Part shown: positions 1-5,933 of the stretch, piece by piece
Numbering within the stretch: the first letter of the stretch is position 1
How the letters are laid out: each line of letters starts with the position of its first letter
Source of the DNA: Acidobacteria bacterium RIFCSPHIGHO2_01_FULL_67_28
GTDB lineage: Bacteria > Acidobacteriota > Terriglobia > Acidiferrales > 2-02-FULL-67-57
DNA length: 7,526 nucleotides
Assembly (NCBI GenBank): GCA_001766965.1
Contig: MEKM01000141.1
Coordinates: 1-7,526, forward strand
Direction: 5' to 3'
Notes under the pieces: model-generated
What the model saw: only the letters and a program-made list of their open reading frames with translations
What the model was told of the DNA's origin: nothing
The model's database searches: none
Made by a program: the position numbers and the translations under genes

Positions 1-173
1 CCGACTTTGTCTACGCCCGCCTCCGCCGGCCCTCCTACTCCGCGAAGGAGCTGGCCGCCTGGAAGCAGCGCTGCCAGGCCTGGCAGCGGCAGGGCCTGGA
101 CGTCTACCTTTTCTTCAAGCATGAAGACGCCGGGCAGGCCCCGGCCTACGCGCGCCGGCTCCTGACCTCCTAG
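1..173 (+). CDS. DUF72 (YecE-like) family protein, C-terminal fragment
   Basis: An open frame enters from the left edge (first full codon at base 3) and ends at TAG 171-173, giving the last 56 residues of a protein. The fragment starts DFVYARLRRPSYS, has a helix-like stretch with KELAAWKQR, then GLDVYLFFKHED and APAYARRLL. The order 'FVYxRLxxP...Y...EL..W...G.DVY.FF.hd..G.AP.nA..L' is the usual C-terminal end of DUF72/YecE proteins, which form a TIM-barrel-like fold of uncertain biochemical function. Known members usually have N or H residues around FxND; here the motif reads FKHED. The rest of the gene lies outside the window. The stop codon sits inside the left arm of the inverted repeat at 170-276. 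Family assignment is from recalled motif similarity only. Confidence 0.72.
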   Translation, partial: DFVYARLRRPSYSAKELAAWKQRCQAWQRQGLDVYLFFKHEDAGQAPAYARRLLTS

Positions 174-276
174 TGCCGTTCCAACTGCTTGACCTTGACT
201 ATCCCCGCCATCGTTGCGTCTATCGCTTCCCCAACGCCGGCCGACCCCCCCGCTGGAAGGGTTGGAACGGCACTAG
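170..276. repeat. MITE-like element with perfect 16-bp terminal inverted repeats
   Basis: Bases 170-185 (CTAGTGCCGTTCCAAC) are the exact reverse complement of bases 261-276, with 75 bases between. The symmetry breaks on both sides of these limits. Each outer end is CTAG. If the TA in CTAG is a duplicated target, the element is 173-273 (101 bp) with 13-bp ends GTGCCGTTCCAAC. TA duplication, often within CTAG, is known for the IS630/mariner group and for MITEs derived from it, so a non-autonomous element of that type is a reasonable inference. The interior carries no convincing gene. The DUF72 stop codon TAG falls on the left boundary, so insertion would have left that protein's end unchanged. 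The alternative is a very long-looped hairpin or a bidirectional regulatory site; there is no T-tract to make it a terminator. Confidence 0.6.
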
Positions 277-289
277 CTTGTGCTAGAAT
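262..289 (+). promoter_or_regulatory. Probable sigma70-type promoter for the M20 dipeptidase gene
   Basis: TTGGAA (262-267) and TAGAAT (284-289) are 16 bases apart. The -10 box is preceded by TG one base upstream (281-282), an extended -10. The -35 hexamer lies wholly inside the right arm of the inverted repeat at 261-276, while the -10 lies outside it, so the element may have supplied the -35. A start near 296 would give a leader of about 39 nt, which includes AGGAGG (324-329), five bases before the ATG at 335. This is a hexamer match only. Confidence 0.5.
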
Positions 290-334
290 CAGGGCTCGGC
301 CCCACGAGAGGAATCGGACTTCCAGGAGGTTCCC

Positions 335-1705
<1,371 letters not shown>

Positions 1706-1733
1706 CCCGGCCCCGGACGCCGCCGCTGACCCT

Positions 1734-1751
1734 TGCGGAAGCCGCATTTTT
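1734..1751 (+). terminator. Weak candidate intrinsic terminator after the dipeptidase gene
   Basis: TGCGG (1734-1738), a three-base loop AAG and CCGCA (1742-1746) form a short perfect hairpin followed directly by TTTTT (1747-1751). The stem is only 5 bp, so efficiency would be modest. A competing hairpin, AGCCGC (1740-1745) with GCGGCT (1753-1758), uses the T-tract as its loop and would not terminate. The position, 28 bases after the stop codon and ahead of the next promoter, fits a terminator. Confidence 0.4.
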
Positions 1752-1762
1752 AGCGGCTCCCC

Positions 1763-1791
1763 TTGCCATCCCGGGGGGCTTTGGATATAGT
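1763..1791 (+). promoter_or_regulatory. Sigma70-type promoter for the HU gene
   Basis: TTGCCA (1763-1768) and TATAGT (1786-1791) each match the consensus at five of six positions and are separated by the ideal 17 bases. Initiation near 1798 gives a leader of about 74 nt before the HU start. A strong, constitutive-looking promoter is what would be expected for an abundant nucleoid protein. Confidence 0.7.
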
Positions 1792-1871
1792 AGCGCCCGG
1801 TTGGAGCCCGTGGGTCGGGAGTCATTCGGGTTCAAGACCACCACTTCTACAGCTAAGGAGAAAATCCTACG

Positions 1872-2159
1872 ATGGCGAAAACAATGACGAAGAGCAAGAT
1901 CGTGGCGCACATGGCGGACAAGTGCGGCACCTCGAAGAAGGCCGCCAACATGTTCTTCGAGGAGCTGTTCAAGCTGGCGGTGCGGGAAGCCAAGGGGGCC
2001 GGCAAGTTCGTGATCCCGGGCCTGGGCCGCGCCGTGAAGCGCCACAACAAGGCGCGCATGGGCCGCAACCCGCAGACCGGCGAGCCCATCAAGATCAAGG
2101 CCAAGACCGTCGTGCGGCTGCGCCCGTCGAAGCAGTTCAAAGTGGCCGTCCTCGGCTAA
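1872..2159 (+). CDS. HU-family DNA-binding protein
   Basis: 95-residue basic nucleoid protein of the HU/IHF family. It would act as a dimer that bends and compacts DNA in the cytoplasm. The N-terminal helical part (about residues 5-40, with TKSKIVAHMA and KKAANMFFEELFKLA) forms the dimer body. KFVIPGLGRAVKR (about 45-57) is the conserved strand leading into the beta arm. ARMGRNPQTGEPIKIKA (61-77) is the DNA-inserting arm, with the intercalating proline at P67 in RNPQTG. The C-terminal KTVVRLRPSKQFK closes the fold. Length is close to the usual 90-100 residues. The ATG at 1872 follows AAGGAG (1855-1860) with 11 bases between; the internal Met5 would be too far from that site. It is monocistronic, with its own promoter and strong terminator. 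Whether it works as classical HU or has a more specialised site preference cannot be told from sequence. Confidence 0.95.
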   Translation: MAKTMTKSKIVAHMADKCGTSKKAANMFFEELFKLAVREAKGAGKFVIPGLGRAVKRHNKARMGRNPQTGEPIKIKAKTVVRLRPSKQFKVAVLG

Positions 2160-2187
2160 CCACGGGTTCCCAGGGAATCGTACGGCG

Positions 2188-2238
2188 AAACCCTCAAGCC
2201 CACGCTTCCGCGCAGGGCTTGGGGGTTTTGTCTTTTTT
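2188..2238 (+). terminator. Strong intrinsic terminator of the HU gene
   Basis: Bases 2188-2201 (AAACCCTCAAGCCC) pair with 2215-2228 (GGGCTTGGGGGTTT) over 14 bp with one G-U wobble. The loop is 13 bases. The right arm ends in TTTT (2226-2229) and a second run of T follows at 2233-2238. It lies 28 bases after the HU stop codon. Confidence 0.88.
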
Positions 2239-2249
2239 CCGCCTTCCGG

Positions 2250-2293
2250 CTCTCTAGGGAGAGTCCTGCCCCGCCCTGGCGCGGCTTGCCGCG
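2250..2293. promoter_or_regulatory. Two small palindromes upstream of and over the pncB -35 box
   Basis: CTCTC/GAGAG (2250-2254 and 2259-2263, loop of four) lies upstream of the promoter. CGCGG-CTTG-CCGCG (2280-2293) is a perfect palindrome covering the -35 hexamer TTGCCG (2286-2291). A repressor site over the -35 box of an NAD-salvage gene would make sense, since NAD synthesis genes are often controlled by NrtR- or NiaR-type repressors. I cannot match either palindrome to a known operator, and CG-rich palindromes arise easily by chance in DNA of this composition. Confidence 0.25.
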
Positions 2294-2315
2294 GTCACGC
2301 CGCGCTCCCTATAAT
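2286..2315 (+). promoter_or_regulatory. Promoter of the pncB operon with a perfect -10 box
   Basis: TATAAT (2310-2315) is a perfect -10 hexamer, unusual in this GC-rich DNA. TTGCCG (2286-2291) is the best -35, with an 18-base spacer. Only 17 bases separate the -10 from the ATG at 2333, so a normal start near 2322 would leave a leader of about 11 nt. The only ribosome-binding candidate, GGGAG (2320-2324), would then sit at the very 5' end of the mRNA. Confidence 0.7.
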
Positions 2316-2332
2316 GGGCGGGAGTCGTCCTT

Positions 2333-3721
2333 ATGGCTGACCGCCCGCGCCCCTCCGCCCTGCTCACCGACCTCTACGAGCTCACCATGGCGGCGGCCTA
2401 TTTCGAGAACAACATCCGCGCCACCGCCAGCTTCGAGCTGTTTGTGCGGGCGCTGCCGCGCGACCGGGGGTATCTGGTGGCCGCCGGGCTCGAGCAAGCG
2501 CTCGACTACCTCGAGAGCCTCCGCTTCACCTCCGAAGAGATTGACTTCCTCCGCCGGCAGGAGGTTTTCCGGCGTGTCAGCGACGCTTTCTTCGAAAGCC
2601 TGCGCGCGTTCCGCTTCACGGGCGAGGTCTGGGCGGCGCCGGAAGGGACGCTCGTGTTTGCCGAGGAGCCGCTGCTGCGGGTGACAGCGCCTATCGCCGA
2701 GGCGCAGATTGTCGAGACCTTCCTGCTCTCGACGCTCACGTTCCAGACTCTCATCGCCACCAAGGCGGCGCGCGTGGTGGAGGCGGCGCAGGGGCGCGGG
2801 GTGGTCGAGTTTGGGACGCGGCGGGCCCACGGGCCCGAGGCCGGGGTGCTGGCGGCGCGCGCGGCTTTCATCGGCGGCTGCATCGGCACCTCGAACGTCG
2901 AGGCCGGATACCGCTTCGGCATTCCCACCTACGGGACGCTGGCGCACTCCTTCGTGATGGCCTACGCGGAAGAAGGGGAAAGCTTCCGGCAGTTCCAGCG
3001 TGTTTTTCCCGAGCACAGCGTGCTCTTGGTGGACACCTACGACACGCTGGGCGCCATCGAGAAGATCATCCAGCTCGGGCTGCGCCCCAAGGGCGTGCGG
3101 CTCGACAGCGGCGACCTGGTCGAGCTCTCCCGCGCCGTGCGGCGCCGCCTGGACAAGGCCGGGCTGACGGAGACGAAGATTTTCGGCAGCGGCGACCTGA
3201 ACGAATTCAGCATCCAGGAGGCGCTGGCCCGCGGGGCCGCGGTGGACTTCTTCGGTGTGGGCACGGAACTCGCCACCTCGAAAGACGCTCCGGCGCTCGG
3301 CGGCGTCTACAAGCTGGTGGAGCTCGAAGCCCCGCCCGGGCAGGCGGTACGCGAGGTCCACTACCGGGCCAAGTTCAGCGAGGACAAGGTGAGCTCCCCC
3401 GGCCGCAAGCAAGTCTTCCGCTTCCGCGACCCACAGGGCCTCTATGACCACGACCTCATCGGGCTGGCGGACGAAACCTACCTCGCCGCCGAGCCGCTGC
3501 TCATCCCCGTGATGCGCAACGGCTGCTCCACGGTAGCGCCGCGGTCGCTCCTCGACCTCCAGCAACACGCACGGCAGTCGCTCCAGCGCCTGCCCACGCG
3601 CTACCGGCAGTTGCAGAACCCGCCCGCCTATCCGGTGCGCCCCAGCGCGGCGCTGGCGGCGCTGCTGGAGCGCGTTCGCCAGGCAGTGCTCCAACCAGCC
3701 GCCAAGAAGAACCCGCGATGA
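2333..3721 (+). CDS. pncB: Nicotinate phosphoribosyltransferase
   Basis: 462-residue cytosolic enzyme that joins nicotinate to PRPP to give nicotinate mononucleotide, with ATP hydrolysis. This is the committed step of the Preiss-Handler NAD salvage route. The N-terminal LLTDLYELTMAAAYF (10-24) is the family signature. GYLVAAGLEQALDYL (46-60) follows. FGTRRAHGPEAG (160-171) and IGTSNVEAG (184-192) line the active site, and YGTLAHSF (200-207) contains H205, the candidate for the histidine phosphorylated by ATP in this family. GVRLDSGD (254-261) is the phosphoribosyl-binding segment, and FFGVGTELATSKDAP (306-320) ends the barrel. The C-terminal region of about 350-462 is family-typical (RAKFSEDKVSSPGRKQ). 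Length is normal. The ATG at 2333 puts the signature near the N-terminus, as expected, with GGGAG eight bases upstream. Its stop overlaps the next start as ATGA (3718-3721), so the downstream hydrolase is probably translationally coupled. Confidence 0.94.
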   Translation: MADRPRPSALLTDLYELTMAAAYFENNIRATASFELFVRALPRDRGYLVAAGLEQALDYLESLRFTSEEIDFLRRQEVFRRVSDAFFESLRAFRFTGEVWAAPEGTLVFAEEPLLRVTAPIAEAQIVETFLLSTLTFQTLIATKAARVVEAAQGRGVVEFGTRRAHGPEAGVLAARAAFIGGCIGTSNVEAGYRFGIPTYGTLAHSFVMAYAEEGESFRQFQRVFPEHSVLLVDTYDTLGAIEKIIQLGLRPKGVRLDSGDLVELSRAVRRRLDKAGLTETKIFGSGDLNEFSIQEALARGAAVDFFGVGTELATSKDAPALGGVYKLVELEAPPGQAVREVHYRAKFSEDKVSSPGRKQVFRFRDPQGLYDHDLIGLADETYLAAEPLLIPVMRNGCSTVAPRSLLDLQQHARQSLQRLPTRYRQLQNPPAYPVRPSAALAALLERVRQAVLQPAAKKNPR

Positions 3722-4326
3722 ACGGGAAGACACTCTTCTGGGACGTAGACACCCAGGTGGATTTCATCCACCCCGGCGGCAAGCTCTACGTCCCCGGGGC
3801 GGAAAAGATTCTCCCCCGCCTGAAGCGGCTGACCGACTACGCGCGACGCAATGGCATCCTCATTGTGGCGTCGGCCGACGCTCACCGGCAGGGCGACGAG
3901 GAGTTCCAGCTCTACCCTCCCCACTGCCTGGCGGGGACGCCGGGGCAGAAAAAAGTGCCCGAGACGCTGCTGGAAAAACCGACCGTCATCCCCAACCGCC
4001 CCGTTCCCCTGCCCGCCAACCCGGTGGCGGCGGGGCAGGTCATCCTCGAGAAGCAGAAGTTCGACGTCTTCACCAACCCGAACACCGAGGCGCTGCTCGC
4101 GCAGCTCGGCCTGGACATCGAAATCACCCTCTACGGCGTGGTGACGGAAATCTGCGTGGCAGCGGTGGCGCGCGGCCTGCTCGAGCGCGGCTACCGGCTG
4201 CGGCTGGTGCGCGACGCCGTGCAGCATCTCGACGAAACGCGGGCGCGCGCCCTGTTCGAAGAAGTCGAGCGGGGCGGCGGGCGCCTGGTTACGACCGACG
4301 AAGTCGTCGGCAGCCCCGCGCGCTGA
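3718..4326 (+). CDS. Isochorismatase-family cysteine hydrolase, probable nicotinamidase
   Basis: 202-residue cytosolic hydrolase, most likely converting nicotinamide to nicotinate and ammonia, the substrate of the upstream pncB product. The catalytic triad of the family is present: D11 (WDVDTQVDF), K112 (LEKQKFDVF) and C146 (GVVTEICV). Nicotinamidase-type metal ligands are also present: D54 and H56 (SADAHRQGDEEF) and H69 (YPPHCLAGTPG). The H-C-x-x-G-T-P-G string is typical of nicotinamidases and not of isochorismatases in general. The remaining ligand, a histidine in M. tuberculosis PncA, is replaced by glutamate (E62). From memory, a glutamate ligand occurs in the S. pneumoniae enzyme, also seven residues before the last histidine. 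The start is set by the ATGA overlap with pncB; only a weak purine-rich site (AAGAAGA) precedes it, which suits reinitiation after pncB. Context and motifs agree on a pncA-like role, but substrate is unproven. Confidence 0.82.
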   Translation: MNGKTLFWDVDTQVDFIHPGGKLYVPGAEKILPRLKRLTDYARRNGILIVASADAHRQGDEEFQLYPPHCLAGTPGQKKVPETLLEKPTVIPNRPVPLPANPVAAGQVILEKQKFDVFTNPNTEALLAQLGLDIEITLYGVVTEICVAAVARGLLERGYRLRLVRDAVQHLDETRARALFEEVERGGGRLVTTDEVVGSPAR

Positions 4327-4345
4327 CGGAGACCGGGAAGCGGCT

Positions 4346-4708
4346 CTAGAGCGTCTTCAGGTAGGCCACCAGGTCGTCCATTTCCTTCGCGGTGAAGATC
4401 TCCTTGTAGGCCGGCATCAAGGGTTTCTGCGGATCGGGATTGCCCTCGCCGACGCGCTTGCGGATGTTCTCCTCGGTGGCCAGCAGCCCGGTCAACGGCA
4501 GCTTCTTCATCTGGAACAAGCCCTTCAGACCCGGGCCCACCTTGACGATAGCAGCGTCGGCAAAATGGCAGAGGGCACAGTGGGCCTTGTAGAGCTTCCT
4601 ACCGGCCGCCGGGTCGCCCTTGGCCTCGTTGGCGGGCGCAGTCTTCTCCCCTTGAGCGAAGGCCGGCAAGGCCGCCAGCAGAAAAAGCAGCGCCGCGAGC
4701 TTCTTCAC
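4346..4708 (-). CDS. Small secreted monohaem cytochrome c (class I)
   Basis: 120-residue exported electron carrier. Residues 1-18 form a Sec signal peptide (MKKLAALLFLLAALPAFA, cleavage likely before Q19), so the mature protein is periplasmic and about 100 residues. The haem attachment motif is CALCH (C44, C47, H48), followed by KVGPGLKGLF, a typical cytochrome c segment. The distal ligand is probably M98 in KPLMPAYKEIF, and the C-terminal helix is AKEMDDLVAYLKTL. This layout fits the cytochrome c552/c555-like group that shuttles electrons to terminal oxidases or reductases. The start codon is GTG (4706-4708), overlapping the upstream TPR-protein stop as GTGA, and there is no clear ribosome-binding site of its own, so translation probably depends on the upstream gene. 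The gene runs tail to tail with the nicotinamidase gene, and the 19 bases between them hold no T-tailed hairpin. Confidence 0.9.
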   Translation of the reverse strand: MKKLAALLFLLAALPAFAQGEKTAPANEAKGDPAAGRKLYKAHCALCHFADAAIVKVGPGLKGLFQMKKLPLTGLLATEENIRKRVGEGNPDPQKPLMPAYKEIFTAKEMDDLVAYLKTL

Positions 4709-5766
4709 TGGGGAGAGGTGGTATCCAGCCGGGCGACGATCTGCGCCCGCTGGTGGCGCACGTAGGCTGCCAGCTGTCCCTCCGGAACCACCCCGGGCAC
4801 GAACTCCAAAAACTCATCCAGCTCCTTCAGCGCCTTCTGGTAGTCGCCCCGGGCGAGGAAGACGTTGGCCCGCACCATGTGCACCTGGGGGATGCGCGGG
4901 TTCAATTCGTGGGCCTCGATGATGTGCTTCTCGCAGTTGTCGACGTCCCCCAAGGCCCAATAGGTGCGGCTGATTTCAAAATGGGCCAGCCCGCTGCGGG
5001 GATTGAACTGGAGAGCTGTCTCGAGGTGGTCGCGCGCCTCCGGGTAGCGGTGGTCGGCGTTGTAGATGCCGCTCAGGAAGACGCGCGGCGGCGCGGTGTC
5101 GGGATTGGCGGCAACGGCCGCTTCGAAGCTCGAGCGCGCCGAGTCGATCTCTCCCAGTTGCAGGTGAACCAGGCCCTTGGTGTGCCAGGCGGTGGCGTAC
5201 TTCGGGTAGAGTTCCACGGCCCGGTCGAGCTGCGCGAGCGCCTCGGCGAACTTGCCGCGGCGGAGCTCGCTCACGCCCCGCTCGAAGGCCTTGCGGGCGT
5301 CCTTGGGAATCAAGCGCTGGTCCACATCCAGCGGCTCAATCTGCACGGGGAGGGCGGCGGAGGGCTTGGGGCGCAAGTAGAGAAAAATCCCTCCCACCGG
5401 CCCCGCGCCCACCTGCACCAGCTCGCGCGCTTCCTCGTAGCCGTAGGCGGAGGCGCTGACGTAGTAGGAGCCGCGGGGAACTTCCGTGAAGCGATACATC
5501 CCGGTCATATCCACGTAGATTTCCTGCAAGCTGGCCCCGATGGACCCGGTGAGCGTGACCCGGGCGCCTTCGACCGGCTTGCTGGTGGCTTCGTCGAGGA
5601 CGCGCCCGGTGATGCTAAGCAAGGTCCCCGATCGCCCGGAGCTCACTATTCCCCGCGAGGTCTGCTGCATCGGCCCGCTCTGGGCGAGAGCCGAAGGCGC
5701 CAGCGGCGCCAGGGAGGCGGCGAAAACCAGGAGGAGAGAAACCCCAGGGGCGAGGCGAGGTTGCAT
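4705..5766 (-). CDS. Secreted carboxypeptidase-regulatory-like domain protein with TPR repeats
   Basis: 353-residue exported protein of unknown precise role. Residues 1-28 are a signal peptide (PRLAPGVS, hydrophobic core LLLVFAASLAPLAP, then SALAQ). Residues about 50-133 form a CarboxypepD_reg-like beta-sandwich: LSITGRVLDEATSKPVEGARVTL begins it, DMTGMYRFTEVPRGSYYVSASA is the signature middle, and IFLYLRP ends it. Residues about 157-326 hold roughly five 34-residue TPRs, beginning near 157, 191, 225, 259 and 293, with motifs such as AWHTKGLVHLQLGEIDSA and RANVFLARGDYQKAL. There is no lipobox cysteine. The frame stays open upstream to 6267, but the ATG at 5764-5766 is the start because it gives the signal peptide and follows AAAGGGGG and a promoter; the longer version would run back through the receptor terminator. 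Expected role: periplasmic protein-protein scaffold, perhaps helping maturation or assembly. Coupling to the cytochrome c gene suggests they work together. Confidence 0.87.
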   Translation of the reverse strand: MQPRLAPGVSLLLVFAASLAPLAPSALAQSGPMQQTSRGIVSSGRSGTLLSITGRVLDEATSKPVEGARVTLTGSIGASLQEIYVDMTGMYRFTEVPRGSYYVSASAYGYEEARELVQVGAGPVGGIFLYLRPKPSAALPVQIEPLDVDQRLIPKDARKAFERGVSELRRGKFAEALAQLDRAVELYPKYATAWHTKGLVHLQLGEIDSARSSFEAAVAANPDTAPPRVFLSGIYNADHRYPEARDHLETALQFNPRSGLAHFEISRTYWALGDVDNCEKHIIEAHELNPRIPQVHMVRANVFLARGDYQKALKELDEFLEFVPGVVPEGQLAAYVRHQRAQIVARLDTTSPQ

Positions 5767-5803
5767 AGGGCCCCCTTTCCCACTGCCCGACAAGATTGCG
5801 GCT

Positions 5804-5831
5804 AGCATACCGCTTTTCCGTCCGGCGTCAA
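5804..5831 (-). promoter_or_regulatory. Promoter for the TPR-protein/cytochrome c operon
   Basis: Read on the - strand, TTGACG (5831-5826) and TATGCT (5809-5804) are 16 bases apart. The -35 matches consensus at five of six positions and the -10 at four of six. Initiation near 5797 would give a leader of about 30 nt before the ATG at 5766, containing the AAAGGGGG ribosome-binding site. It lies after the receptor terminator (5876-5909), so the operon is probably transcribed independently of the receptor gene. Confidence 0.6.
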
Positions 5832-5840
5832 CCGGAAAAG
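5813..5840. repeat. Inverted repeat overlapping the TPR-gene promoter, operator candidate
   Basis: CTTTTCCG (5813-5820) is the exact reverse complement of CGGAAAAG (5833-5840), with 12 bases between. The repeat covers the whole -35 box (5826-5831) and most of the spacer on the - strand. Half-site centres are about 20 bases apart, two helical turns, a common geometry for dimeric repressors. No regulator can be named. Confidence 0.4.
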
Positions 5841-5875
5841 TGTTTGCCTGCAATCGGAAGCGAACCCCGGCGCCA

Positions 5876-5909
5876 ATAAAAAACCGGGAGGCCTTTCGGC
5901 CTCCCGGTT
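5876..5909 (-). terminator. Strong intrinsic terminator of the TonB-dependent receptor gene
   Basis: Bases 5882-5893 (AACCGGGAGGCC) pair perfectly with 5898-5909 over 12 bp. On the - strand the loop reads GAAA, a stable GNRA tetraloop, and the stem runs into TTTTTTATT (complement of 5883-5875). It starts 25 bases after the receptor stop codon. On the + strand the flank lacks a T-tract, so it works in the - direction. Confidence 0.92.
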
Positions 5910-5933
5910 GGAGCCTTGCGGCCTCTGGTTCCC

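Noticed and set aside
173..273. Possible short coding end on the - strand within the inverted-repeat block (MAGIVKVKQLERH then stop)
   Set aside because: The reading is only 13 residues from its nearest ATG, lacks a ribosome-binding site, and its stop lies in the repeat arm. It may be a leftover of a parent element but cannot be supported as a gene.
1740..1758. Hairpin AGCCGC/GCGGCT as a terminator
   Set aside because: The T-run lies in the loop and none follows the stem. The overlapping smaller hairpin at 1734-1746 with a T-tail is the better, though weak, candidate.
2309..3733. 474-codon open frame on the - strand opposite pncB
   Set aside because: It is the mirror of a well-supported gene and shows the same low-complexity Arg/Glu/Ala-rich composition, with no recognisable domain.
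4753..5805. 350-codon open frame on the + strand opposite the TPR-protein gene
   Set aside because: The - strand carries a signal peptide, a recognisable beta-sandwich domain and regular TPRs. The + strand reading has no domain pattern and extends across the - strand promoter.
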